DNA of 64,000 nt from Aliikangiella marina (GTDB lineage: Bacteria > Pseudomonadota > Gammaproteobacteria > Enterobacterales > Kangiellaceae), in contig NZ_VIKR01000007.1 in NCBI RefSeq assembly GCF_007004765.1, positions 62,001 through 126,000 of the forward strand. Direction: 5' to 3'. The translations under genes and the position numbers were made by a program. The stretch's first letter is position 1. Every line of letters begins with the position of its first letter. Below the pieces are notes generated by a model. The model saw only the letters and a list, made by a program, of their open reading frames with translations, made no database searches and had not been told where the DNA came from. Shown piece by piece: positions 45,473-55,294 of the stretch.

Positions 45473-45955
45473 AGCGCTCTCCCGATAAGTTCTCAATTTA
45501 AGCTTTAATCATTTAGTCTGCGTCTAACTCGATTTATTACAAATATACGCGATTAGGCAGATTCGCTACCAACCTTTTGTTGTATGCGAATACTAAAAGA
45601 GGAGGAACAGGACTCGGCCACTAAGATTTCAAAACTGGCATTCTTTATGTTCTACTACGCAACGACCCGATGAATAAAAGTGAAAAATAAAAAAAACACG
45701 GCGGGGCTTTAAACTGCCGCTGAAAACGACCAATTTCGATATCTTGTCTAAATATTACAAATAGTTGGCGTAAATTTGAAAGTCGAATGTTCTATTTTTT
45801 AGTATTCTCTAGGTCTTCACTTTATTAACAAATAAATTAAGAAAATATCTCAAAATTTAAACCAAACTCTGCGACCGAAAAAGCCTTCGTCGAGTCTTTC
45901 AAAAAAACAAAAATGGGCAATAACTAATATAAACAAAAAGCCGAGGAGACATTGA
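45473..45955. other. Intergenic region before the TonB receptor
   Basis: This region of 483 bases holds no gene I can support. It is A/T-rich towards the receptor. A GAGGAG ribosome-binding site sits 9-14 bases before the ATG at 45956. A 29-codon plus-strand frame at 45584-45673 has no ribosome-binding site. No Fur-box-like or riboswitch-like structure stood out. Confidence 0.5.
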
Positions 45956-48853
45956 ATGTTGTTTTTCAACCGAAGTTTAACCGCTAAAGCGATTCAATCA
46001 GCGCTACTTATACCTTCACTTTTTGCTATCTATTCAACTGAACTGCAGGCGTCAGAAGAAGCGACAGAGGAAGAAGCAAAACGAATTACGGTCACCGGTT
46101 CGCGAATAAAAAGAACTGCGATTGAAGGTGCTAATCCAATTACCGTCATCAGCCAAGACGATATTTTGCGTTCGGGGATGACTAACGTAGGCGAATTACT
46201 GCAGCGACTGCCTGAAATAACCGGCTCTCCACTCAGTACGACGGTCAATAACGGTGGCAATGGCTCTGTCGGAATCGATATTAGAGGACTAAATCGAACC
46301 TTAGTGTTAGTCAATGGACGCCGAGCTCCAGACGGTGGAGACTTCCAAACTATCCCAGCAGCGATGATCGAGCGCATCGATATTCTAAAAGACGGCGCTT
46401 CTGCAGTTTATGGTTCCGATGCAATAGCAGGCGTAGTTAATATCGTGACTCGAAAAGATTTTACCGGTATGGAGCTGACAGCGCAGACTTCCAACTACAG
46501 CAATACAGATGCTGGTAAGCAAGATCAAATCAGTTTAGTCGTTGGCTCTGACTCAGATAAAGGACATTATTTAATCGGTATTGATTGGAGCAAGCAAGAG
46601 GGTATATATCAATCGGAAACGCCCTGGGATTTTATGCAGAATAGCTTCTTCTTTATTGATGATGTATCACTCGCGCAATTCGGGCCGTTACTTCAGTCTC
46701 AAGATCCAATTAATTTTAACTTATCTCCTTTTGGATCATCGCGCATCACGCAAGGGAACTTCGATTTACAAGCCAATACGGCGTTTAGTAGTTTGGCGGG
46801 TTGCGGTTCAGTCACTACTAATCGAGGTGCCGATGGCAGTAACAGTACTAATTATCGCTGTTATAACGGTAATTTTACTGACCCGAATAACGACTCCTAT
46901 AACTATGCGCCGGTGAACTATCTACAAACCCCTTATGAAAGAACTAACTTATTTTTTGAAGCTGACTATGAAATCAGTGATAACCACTCGTTTTTCAGCG
47001 AAATGCGAGTCAGTCAGCGCCTTTCAACACAGCAGCTCGCACCAGTCCCTTATGACACGCGTTTCGATCCAGGGTATGAAGTAGAGATATTAGATATCGT
47101 TGGTGCGCCGACAGGGATAACCGCCAATGGTATTTCAGGGCAAAATTATTACAACCCGTTTGACGAGGATATCATTCGCTCCCGACGCCGCATGGCAGAG
47201 AGCGCAAGGGTTTTCAAACAAGATGTCACTCAGTTTCAGTATGTGGTTGGCTTACAAGGTTATCTTACAGAAACCTGGGAGTACGAGCTCAGCTACAACT
47301 ACGGGTATCGTCATCGAACCGACCAAGATTCAGGTCAATATTCAGGCGAAAGACTTTCTTTAGCATTAGGTCCATCATTCCTCGATACAACATCCAACCA
47401 GGTTGTTTGCGGGACTCCGGCCGCACCAATTGCTAATTGTGTTTCATTGAATTTGTTTGGTGATACCGGCACAGTGACCCAAGAAATGCTCGACTATATT
47501 CAAGTCACACTCGTGGACCAGTACACGACTGAGCTCGAAGTCTATAATGGTTTTGTTACTGGCGACATTTTTGAATTACCTGGCGGTACCGCCAGTATGG
47601 TGCTGGGATATGAGCACCAGAAGAATTCATTCGACTTTGAGCCAGATTCGGGTAAGGAAACCGAAGCTGTTACGGGCAATACAGGCGCAGGCGTTGGCGG
47701 ATCATTTACCAATACATCCTATTTTGCAGAAATACTGCTACCGATAGTCGATACGCTTGAAGCCAGCATCGGCTTACGTAGTGATGATTATTCAACCGGT
47801 TCAGATAAAGTATCCACACAGGTCGGTCTTCAATTCCGCCCGAACGACGAATGGCTAATCCGAGGCACGGTTGGAGAATCATTTAGAGCACCAAACACGG
47901 TCGAGCTATTTAGTCCCTTAACCGATGCCTTTCCTGCGGTTACCGATCCTTGCAATACTGCCAACTGGGCTGGTTTAACCCCGCAACAACAATCCGCTTG
48001 TATCGCCCAAGGCGTTCCTGATGGCGGCGCAGTTCAATCAGATTCGCAGTTATTAGTTAAAGTCGGTGGTAACCCCGATCTCGGACCTGAAGATGGCGAA
48101 AGCCTCACCTTTGGAATCGTTTGGTCACCCGATTTTCTGGAAGGATTCAGAATGACCGTCGATTACTGGGATATTTCTGTCGACAACATCATCTCTCAAG
48201 TTTCCGCAAACAGTATTTTAAATAGTTGTATAAACACTGGTAGCAACTGTGATGCGATCAACCGCTTTGCTAATGGCTCCATCGATTTCATTCAAGCGAA
48301 TAACTTAAACCTCGCCAAAAGAGAAGCGAACGGGATTGACTGGAATTTAGTATATAGCATGAACACTGACATAGGCGCCTGGAAATTTAATTTACTGTTC
48401 ACCCAGTTAAAGGATCGTACCGAAATTGAATTTGCTGGCGCAGAGCCCTGGGAACTCGCCGGAGTTTATGACGATCTCACTTTGGGCGGTGCATTTCCTG
48501 AAAATAAGTTTCAGCTGACAACGGAGTGGACTCACGGCGATTTTGCAGTAAGTTACAACCTGAATTTCATTGATAGTGTTTATCAGAATTTATCTTTCTT
48601 TGGCACCGGTGTTCCTTGTGCTAATGGAAGAGATGAAATTGCGACTTGCTACAAAGTTGACAGCCAGATGTACCACGATATCGTGGGTACCTATACGGTA
48701 CCTGATTTGGGGACTAGGATGACATTGGGAGTGACTAATCTAACGGATGAAGCACCTCCATTTATTGACTCAGGCTTCAATGCCAGTACCGACCCGTCTA
48801 CTTATCGATTATTTGGTCAAGGCTGGTTCTTTAGAGTATCCCATGACTTTTAA
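45956..48853 (+). CDS. TonB-dependent outer-membrane receptor
   Basis: This 965-residue receptor has a signal peptide of about 32 residues and a short acidic linker. The plug domain begins RITVTGSRIKRTAIEGANPITVI and contains ELLQRLPEI, GIDIRGLNRTLVLVNGRRAPDGG and GSDAIAGVVNIVTRKDF. A 22-strand barrel ends in YRLFGQGWFFRVSHDF, the Phe-terminated signature for outer-membrane insertion. The RIKRT-type plug start is typical of receptors of Shewanella, Alteromonas and related marine bacteria for peptide, sugar or siderophore uptake. The ligand is unknown; neighbours give no clue. Confidence 0.93.
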   Translation: MLFFNRSLTAKAIQSALLIPSLFAIYSTELQASEEATEEEAKRITVTGSRIKRTAIEGANPITVISQDDILRSGMTNVGELLQRLPEITGSPLSTTVNNGGNGSVGIDIRGLNRTLVLVNGRRAPDGGDFQTIPAAMIERIDILKDGASAVYGSDAIAGVVNIVTRKDFTGMELTAQTSNYSNTDAGKQDQISLVVGSDSDKGHYLIGIDWSKQEGIYQSETPWDFMQNSFFFIDDVSLAQFGPLLQSQDPINFNLSPFGSSRITQGNFDLQANTAFSSLAGCGSVTTNRGADGSNSTNYRCYNGNFTDPNNDSYNYAPVNYLQTPYERTNLFFEADYEISDNHSFFSEMRVSQRLSTQQLAPVPYDTRFDPGYEVEILDIVGAPTGITANGISGQNYYNPFDEDIIRSRRRMAESARVFKQDVTQFQYVVGLQGYLTETWEYELSYNYGYRHRTDQDSGQYSGERLSLALGPSFLDTTSNQVVCGTPAAPIANCVSLNLFGDTGTVTQEMLDYIQVTLVDQYTTELEVYNGFVTGDIFELPGGTASMVLGYEHQKNSFDFEPDSGKETEAVTGNTGAGVGGSFTNTSYFAEILLPIVDTLEASIGLRSDDYSTGSDKVSTQVGLQFRPNDEWLIRGTVGESFRAPNTVELFSPLTDAFPAVTDPCNTANWAGLTPQQQSACIAQGVPDGGAVQSDSQLLVKVGGNPDLGPEDGESLTFGIVWSPDFLEGFRMTVDYWDISVDNIISQVSANSILNSCINTGSNCDAINRFANGSIDFIQANNLNLAKREANGIDWNLVYSMNTDIGAWKFNLLFTQLKDRTEIEFAGAEPWELAGVYDDLTLGGAFPENKFQLTTEWTHGDFAVSYNLNFIDSVYQNLSFFGTGVPCANGRDEIATCYKVDSQMYHDIVGTYTVPDLGTRMTLGVTNLTDEAPPFIDSGFNASTDPSTYRLFGQGWFFRVSHDF

Positions 48854-48887
48854 CGGTCACTCGTAAAACCAACACATACCGAAAAAT

Positions 48888-48911
48888 AAAAAGGGGCTAA
48901 CGCCCCTTTTT
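48888..48911. terminator. Bidirectional terminator between TonB receptor and peroxiredoxin
   Basis: GGGGC and GCCCC pair around TAAC, with AAAAA before and TTTTT after forming a 10-bp extended stem. It lies 35 bases after the receptor stop and 84 past the peroxiredoxin stop. Confidence 0.92.
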
Positions 48912-48995
48912 ACAATGATTTTAGTTAAGAATAATTTTAATTTAAAATAACCCTAGTCGTTTTAAGACTGCACGGTTGGTGTTTTGAAGTCGGAA

Positions 48996-49475
48996 TTAAA
49001 GTTGTTCTAAAACATATTCTGCTTTTGATACTTCAAATTCGCCCGGACCTTCAATAAATACGCCAGTGGCCTTACCATCTTCGATAATCATCGCGAAACG
49101 TTTACAGCGTAACCCCATACCAAAACCACCGGCATCTAATTCAATACCCAACGCCTCAGTAAAGTCTGCGTTACCGTCGGCTAGCATAACGATCTCAGAC
49201 GCATTACTCGCTTCTCCCCACGCTTTCATCACAAACGCATCATTGACTGACATACATACAATTCGATCGACACCTTTGTCTTTTATCGCGTCTGCATGTA
49301 CGACAAATCCGGGTAAGTGAGCTTGAGAGCAAGTTGGAGTAAAGGCGCCTGGAACGCCAAATAAAACCGTTTTACCACTAGCAAACAACTCCCCAGTGTT
49401 AGCATCCGCCATTTCATCTTTTACTACGGTTTTTACATCTACTGCTGGGACTGCATCATTTACTTGAATAGTCAT
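48996..49475 (-). CDS. Peroxiredoxin (Prx5 type)
   Basis: This 159-residue peroxidase has the peroxidatic Cys in VPGAFTPTCSQAHLPGF (about 48) and the Arg in KRFAMIIEDGKA. No resolving Cys in the usual 2-Cys position is seen, but another Cys occurs in RIVCMSVND. It belongs to the Prx5 group, which reduces H2O2 and alkyl peroxides in the cytosol. AAGGATCTC precedes the ATG. It lies after the stress-cluster genes on the same strand, with a 78-base gap. Confidence 0.94.
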   Translation of the reverse strand: MTIQVNDAVPAVDVKTVVKDEMADANTGELFASGKTVLFGVPGAFTPTCSQAHLPGFVVHADAIKDKGVDRIVCMSVNDAFVMKAWGEASNASEIVMLADGNADFTEALGIELDAGGFGMGLRCKRFAMIIEDGKATGVFIEGPGEFEVSKAEYVLEQL

Positions 49476-49553
49476 TTTGAGATCCTTTTAATTAATATCG
49501 TTTCTAGTGTAATCGAGGTCAGATAAATAAGGTAATTTATTTCGCTGAAAATC

Positions 49554-49832
49554 TCATTTGAGAAATTTGTCCAATACAGCATGGATTTCGGTTTCAATTG
49601 GCTTCTTTAGCGCTCGCAGCATCATCCCAAGACGTAACGTTAACTCCAAGGTCGTCTCATCAAACTCAATTTCTCCTTTGGCCCCTTTACGCTGAAAGAC
49701 TAAGGTATTATCAGATTGCCATTCGCTACGAACTTGCAATTTATGTTGAAGCTTGACAATGAGCTCTTCAACTTTCACCCGAACTTCATCTATCGACTTA
49801 CCATGATTACGCTTTACTTGAATGACAGCCAT
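49554..49832 (-). CDS. Polyhydroxyalkanoic acid system family protein (PHA_gran_rgn)
   Basis: This 92-residue protein matches the PHA_gran_rgn family: MAVIQVKRNHGKSIDEVRVKVEELI, and then WQSDNTLVFQRKGAKGEIEF and a C-terminal amphipathic helix. The family was named for a gene near PHA-granule genes in pseudomonads, but its function is unproven and here no PHA synthase is near. It starts 6 bases after the giant ATPase stop, so it is the last gene of that operon. Confidence 0.85.
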   Translation of the reverse strand: MAVIQVKRNHGKSIDEVRVKVEELIVKLQHKLQVRSEWQSDNTLVFQRKGAKGEIEFDETTLELTLRLGMMLRALKKPIETEIHAVLDKFLK

Positions 49833-49838
49833 ATGAAA

Positions 49839-52800
49839 TTACTCTTTTTTATCTGATTTGTTGGTACTTTTTCGAGTACTAGGTATTTTTTTACGCGTTT
49901 TTTTCTCGATCGGATCCAATGGTTGAGAATCACCAAATAATCCTCTATCGCGTTTTACTTGGCCACCAGAACGCTTTGCTATCATTTCTAACTTTTGATT
50001 AATCTCCGACATTTTGTGATGAGTACCTAGATCTAAATCCAGCTTACCGTCCATAATTCGCAATAATGGTTGAAATGTCGTTGTTAAAGAATCAGCTAGC
50101 TTTTCCAATCCGCTATTATCTATTGTGTCCGTAGTTTTTGTACTTTCTTGTTTCGCTAATACTTGTTTAATTTGTTCGCCCAAACTCTCAATCGCTTTGA
50201 CCATTCCGCTTTCTACAATCGGGTTGCTCGCCGCGGCTTGATTGTCTTGTATTGTATTAGCACGCCAATCATTGATACTTGATACCAGATCATTGAGCTG
50301 GACAACAATCTTGGCACCGGTGTCCGCATCATCTCCACCCATTGCCTTATTACGCATAAAATCTGATTTAATTTGTTGCCAGCGTTCTTGCTGCTCTTCC
50401 GTCATAGAGTTACGAATTTCAGCGAGCTTTAATAGATTGGCTTCGGTTCCTGTTGTCAACAATTGCGACTCACCTTGGTAGTGGTCGTCTACCAACCGAA
50501 TCAGCTCCTCATCGGTCATTATCGCAGAAACTTTTTCCGCCATTTTATTCATATTACGGTAAGAGCCCTGCAGTTTAAAAGTCGGTTCGGTCCGATATTT
50601 ATCATCCTGCGCGCTGGCCGCAATATATTGACGGTTAACCGCCCACACGACTTCTTGAACTTGAAGCATTTTTTGCAACACGCTAACAATCTCTTTAATC
50701 TCGGCACCTGAGTACTGGTGACTTAAGTCGGTAGTTGCAACATTAACGCCCTTAGCCATTTCAATAAACTTGTAAACATCTTGCATGTCTCGATTGGCAA
50801 TAGGCGCTAGTACCGGGTTTGATGTGAGTGAGTTTTCGATGTAGCTCAACGCAAAGACTTCTTCTTTACCACTTAGAACATCACCTAAATTATAAATATC
50901 AGCACGGTTTGCTAACATGTCTGGAATTTGGAAAGCTTCACCGGACTCAGTGTAGGGATTTCCAGCCATTACCACGCAAAATTTCTTACCGCGCATGTCA
51001 TAGGTTTTAGTTCTACCTTGCCACACGCCTTCAATTCGACGAGTACCATCACATAACGAAATAAATTTTTGTAAAAATTCACTATTAGTATGCTGAATAT
51101 CGTCTAAATACAGCATGACATTATTACCCATTTCCAAAGCTAAATTGAGTTTCTCTAACTCTTGAGCCGCTGCACTATTGTCTGCTTGTTTCGGATCAAC
51201 TGAAGTTACGCTATGACCTATCACCGGACAATTAATTTTCATAAAAATTAAACCTAGGCGATCAGCGACGTATTCCATTAGTGTCGTTTTACCGTAACCA
51301 GGTGGGGAAATCATTAACAAGAGCCCCATTAAGTCGGTCCGCTTTTTATCACCAACGGTACCAATTTGTTTGGCTAAGTTATCTCCAATAATTGATAAAT
51401 AAACATCATTAATTAGCTTGTTGCGCACAAATGATGATAAAGGCTTGGCTTTAAATTCATCTAATCGTAGAAATTCTCGCTGTTCTTCGATTACCTTATG
51501 GCGAGTTTCTAAAAAAGCTTCGTAGCTTGGAATAACCACTTGTTGATGGTGTTCATTAATATTTAAAAACTCATCCAATTGTATTGATAACTTTCTATCA
51601 TTAATTTTTTCATGAGTGCCCAAAAATCCTGTCACTTCAAATTGGATATCTGCCTCTCGATCGCTTCGGCTAATACGTTGCTCAGCGTTCAAGATACCAA
51701 TTGCCTCACCGATAAAACTTCGATATTCAATCTTGTTCTGCGACTCAACAAAAGCCGTTAACCATTTATTCGCTATATTCCAGCGCTGTCCCACTTGACC
51801 GCGCAGCTCGTCTAAGACCTTTTGATAATCGCGCCACACATTGTGTGTCTCCAAATGTGTTTTAAATTCATCGCACAGCCTTCGCGCATACTTTGTCGTT
51901 GCGAAACTCACTTTTTCTTGACCCAATTCTTCAACAAGATATTCAGCTGAAGACTTCAGGGTAAATTCATCGATGTTAATTTGATTGTGTTTTTTAAAAT
52001 CATCCAGAACGGTACTAATCGCTTCCACAAGCAACTTTCTGGCACCACTGTCAGTAAAAATCGCCTCCATTTTTAATGCATTTTTAGCTTGTTGAAGCCA
52101 TAACTGCTGCTGTTCACCTTGCTGATTATTCGCCCAATAAATTGCTGCAAACCCTCTCGCCAAGGGCGAATACTTGAATACATCGGCCAGCTCATAAGCC
52201 GGTACCAATTTTTCGAGTATCAATGCCGCATCATGGTCATGAATACCTTTTTCATAGCCATCACGATATCGAGGTGAAGCGAAGTCAGTGACCAGTTGAT
52301 TGAGGACTTTTTTATCTGCTGCGGCTGAAGTGAGTTTGTGCCAATCGAGATCCGATTGTTTTTGTTTTGCTGCGGTTAGAACTAAGTACGCAAGATATTC
52401 CGAGCGATAGAGAACTTTTGACTCTGATGGTACTAGCATGTGCCAGTAATCTTTTAGTTCGTTAAGTGCAGCGCTATTTAAAGGTTCGCTATAATCAGTG
52501 CCCGTCAAACGAACATATAATTGTTCATCGCGAGGCAAAATTGTAAGATCCAGTTCTTGAGTGTTTACCGAGAATTTATGTCTAGGTCCCAACTTGATGA
52601 CATTGCCACCATCTTCAAACAAATCACTTTTATCTCGTAAAGCCCTTAGCGATTGATCTTTTATCCCTTTTAAGCGAGCACCTAAATCCTCTGCTTTTAC
52701 CGTATCATCGAGCTCAGTTAATTGTTCAATAATATCGCGAATTTTGTTTACTAAACCGTCGGCTGCGAAGAACGCATTGAGTTCATCTTGTTCGGTAAAG

Positions 52801-55175
52801 CGTTTAACGCGTTTATCTACGCTTTTGAGGATTCGACTAGCAGCATCTGATAATGATTGCGCTTTACGTTGTCTTGCCTCAATTAAAGATTGTTTATGCT
52901 CTTCAAAAGTTTCAAAAATTTCTTCACGTTTACTAACTATATCAGCAATAAACTCATCATACTCACTGAATTCGCCTTCCAACTCTTCGAGTTGCACTAG
53001 TAATCGAGATACTTGCTCATCACATTTATCTGGCGTTGATGCCAAACCTAAGGCATTATGGATTGATTGATTGAGCAGCTTTAATCGAGCCGCAAATTGA
53101 GCCGTTGCCTCAGCACTACCAAAACTTTTTCGTTGATGATCTAAGTGTGCGCGTTGTTGATTGAGTTTGCCATAGAGTTCTGATACCGCATCAACAATTT
53201 TTGTTTGTAGCGTCGCATCATCTACTTTTAGGCTAGCCATCATTTCAGATATCAAATCCAATCCTTGGGACATCGAAGACAAGGACTCTAACAAAGGCTT
53301 TAGTTCATTATTGGTTTTACATTTTGTACTTTCACTGGCAACTTTATCGAGTTGTTTGTAGTAACTGGTCAGTGCATCATCAGAGGCTAGAAACTCTACT
53401 GTTTTTAAATTGAGTGTTTCTTCAACTTGATTGATTTCAGATTCAAGCGAGTCAATTTTATCAATATCAATGTAGCGGTAATCTCGAACAGTCAGTAAGT
53501 GACCTCGATGTTGTCGGATGGCGTGTAATGCATCAACAAACTCTTGCGGTGAATGCCAACTATCTGGTTCTACACGCCGAATAATTTCTTGTTGTTGTGC
53601 AACTGAATCATTCAATGCCTTACTAGATTGTTTACGAATACTTTCTACTTTTTCATATTCATCAATTACCGATTCAGCCGTTTCTCCGATGGCTTTTATT
53701 AATTTTGCAACGTCGGCAAGCTCCTCAGAATCTAACCAGAAATAACTATCGAAGACTTTGCTGGTTTGCTTAGAAAGCTCATGATAGTGCTCCGCTGAAA
53801 CATCATCGACCATGATTGACTTACTGATACTAAAAAGTTCAGATATTCCTCGGACTAATTCTGAGTTACCGATCTTGCCGTAAAATGTTGTTGACGTTGG
53901 TTGGGCACTTGCAAAGACTTCCGAGAAGAAGGGTGTCTGCCACACTTGAAGCGGATGCACTCGGGTCGGCTCGTCTTCAGCATAAAAGATAATCATGCGC
54001 CCATCTTCGTAAAAGCCATATCCATGGCCAAAGATAGGATTTTGCAATGATTTTTCAATAAGATTATAAGGATAAAGGGCGATAATGTTAGTCGTTGGTT
54101 GATAGAAGATATACAGTACGTCCTCCCCATTAGGTGAGCGTAAAACGCGCTTGAATACCAAGTTATCTAGGTTGTCTTCAAACGTTTTGTATTCGCCTGT
54201 CGTAAGAAAATAACCGCCAGGAAATATAATTCCATGGTCTTCCGGTAATCTTTGACAAGCATCTCCGATCGCATCAATTCGAGTAATTGATTGGTTATTT
54301 CGGTTATAAACTAAGTAGCGAAAGCTTTCTTCTTGGTAAGGCTTTACCTTAATTAGAATGATCTGGTTTAAATCTGCATAGTAAAACTCAGCGTCGTCTA
54401 ATGATTGGTTCAATTCCTCTACCGGCTCAGAATAGATCCCTTTGCCACTATTCGTGTTATTTTCCACCTTGATAGTAATATCGCCGCGAAGACAATCAAC
54501 AAACAGTGTGTCTAGTATGTTAATATGAGAATAACGGCCGTCAATAACATCATCTCGACGACACTCTACCCACTCAAAATCATGAGTAGAGGGCAATCTC
54601 AAATCACGCTCACCACGATTATCAATATAGTCAATTCGATTTCCGTCGGCAGAAACTTCCCAACGAAAGACGCGAATATCAGTCAGTTTATCGCCGATCT
54701 GAAAAGACGCTAACAATTTTCCTTCTTTGAATACTAGTTGTGAAAGAAAGGTGTCTTTGTAATACGCATAGAGCTCTTGAAATTCACTCTGAAATCGCGC
54801 GTCCGATAGGAAAGAATCCTTCACTGCAACGGGTTTTAATTCGTACTGACCATCTTGTTCATTCATGGTGTACAAAGAAAAGACATCTTCTACGCGAGTT
54901 TCTTTCTTTAAGCCAATAAAAACATTGTAGCCAAATAGTACCTGATCACCAACAATGACCAAGTCTTTTGCTTGACAGTTATTTTCAGTTCTCAATCTTA
55001 ATCGACCCAACACCTTCATCTCTGTTGAGCCGAATTCATCTTGACGCGCAGTGTTAATCTCGGACGTTAGTGTTTTTAAACTACGACCTTGTTCAGTCAA
55101 GCGCTGACGGATAACTTCATATGCACCCCCTTCAGCAACTGCTTGTTCTACTACATTTTGATTCTGATCAATCAC
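49839..55175 (-). CDS. Giant AAA+ ATPase with DUF3686-like N-terminus ('DNA repair ATPase' family)
   Basis: This 1778-residue protein starts at a GTG preceded by AGGG. The N-terminal third (about 1-480) is beta-rich and resembles the domain called DUF3686. The middle (about 480-1240) is mostly coiled coil and helical repeat. An AAA+ core follows, with Walker A SPPGYGKTTL (about 1288-1297), Walker B VMLYLDDIQ (about 1355) and a downstream VVMAGNPYTESGEAF sensor-like segment, plus a C-terminal helical tail ending in basic residues (DKKE). These proteins are often labelled 'DNA repair ATPase' but no experimental role is known to me. Its place in a PspA-flotillin operon suggests membrane remodelling or quality control. 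A missing second AAA+ module argues for a large ring-forming single-ATPase machine. Confidence 0.8.
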   Translation of the reverse strand: MIDQNQNVVEQAVAEGGAYEVIRQRLTEQGRSLKTLTSEINTARQDEFGSTEMKVLGRLRLRTENNCQAKDLVIVGDQVLFGYNVFIGLKKETRVEDVFSLYTMNEQDGQYELKPVAVKDSFLSDARFQSEFQELYAYYKDTFLSQLVFKEGKLLASFQIGDKLTDIRVFRWEVSADGNRIDYIDNRGERDLRLPSTHDFEWVECRRDDVIDGRYSHINILDTLFVDCLRGDITIKVENNTNSGKGIYSEPVEELNQSLDDAEFYYADLNQIILIKVKPYQEESFRYLVYNRNNQSITRIDAIGDACQRLPEDHGIIFPGGYFLTTGEYKTFEDNLDNLVFKRVLRSPNGEDVLYIFYQPTTNIIALYPYNLIEKSLQNPIFGHGYGFYEDGRMIIFYAEDEPTRVHPLQVWQTPFFSEVFASAQPTSTTFYGKIGNSELVRGISELFSISKSIMVDDVSAEHYHELSKQTSKVFDSYFWLDSEELADVAKLIKAIGETAESVIDEYEKVESIRKQSSKALNDSVAQQQEIIRRVEPDSWHSPQEFVDALHAIRQHRGHLLTVRDYRYIDIDKIDSLESEINQVEETLNLKTVEFLASDDALTSYYKQLDKVASESTKCKTNNELKPLLESLSSMSQGLDLISEMMASLKVDDATLQTKIVDAVSELYGKLNQQRAHLDHQRKSFGSAEATAQFAARLKLLNQSIHNALGLASTPDKCDEQVSRLLVQLEELEGEFSEYDEFIADIVSKREEIFETFEEHKQSLIEARQRKAQSLSDAASRILKSVDKRVKRFTEQDELNAFFAADGLVNKIRDIIEQLTELDDTVKAEDLGARLKGIKDQSLRALRDKSDLFEDGGNVIKLGPRHKFSVNTQELDLTILPRDEQLYVRLTGTDYSEPLNSAALNELKDYWHMLVPSESKVLYRSEYLAYLVLTAAKQKQSDLDWHKLTSAAADKKVLNQLVTDFASPRYRDGYEKGIHDHDAALILEKLVPAYELADVFKYSPLARGFAAIYWANNQQGEQQQLWLQQAKNALKMEAIFTDSGARKLLVEAISTVLDDFKKHNQINIDEFTLKSSAEYLVEELGQEKVSFATTKYARRLCDEFKTHLETHNVWRDYQKVLDELRGQVGQRWNIANKWLTAFVESQNKIEYRSFIGEAIGILNAEQRISRSDREADIQFEVTGFLGTHEKINDRKLSIQLDEFLNINEHHQQVVIPSYEAFLETRHKVIEEQREFLRLDEFKAKPLSSFVRNKLINDVYLSIIGDNLAKQIGTVGDKKRTDLMGLLLMISPPGYGKTTLMEYVADRLGLIFMKINCPVIGHSVTSVDPKQADNSAAAQELEKLNLALEMGNNVMLYLDDIQHTNSEFLQKFISLCDGTRRIEGVWQGRTKTYDMRGKKFCVVMAGNPYTESGEAFQIPDMLANRADIYNLGDVLSGKEEVFALSYIENSLTSNPVLAPIANRDMQDVYKFIEMAKGVNVATTDLSHQYSGAEIKEIVSVLQKMLQVQEVVWAVNRQYIAASAQDDKYRTEPTFKLQGSYRNMNKMAEKVSAIMTDEELIRLVDDHYQGESQLLTTGTEANLLKLAEIRNSMTEEQQERWQQIKSDFMRNKAMGGDDADTGAKIVVQLNDLVSSINDWRANTIQDNQAAASNPIVESGMVKAIESLGEQIKQVLAKQESTKTTDTIDNSGLEKLADSLTTTFQPLLRIMDGKLDLDLGTHHKMSEINQKLEMIAKRSGGQVKRDRGLFGDSQPLDPIEKKTRKKIPSTRKSTNKSDKKE

Positions 55176-55294
55176 TCGTAATTCCCTATAAATTGCAGCG
55201 TTACTTGGTAACTCGATTAATTACTCATTTTTAGTAAATTACGCCTTAAGAAACTCAGTTCAAAAAGGCGCTAATTTCAAATCGAGTTTATCGA

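Noticed and set aside
45584-45673. 29-codon plus-strand frame in the gap before the TonB receptor
   Set aside because: No ribosome-binding site and no recognisable sequence; the chance frame explanation is simpler.
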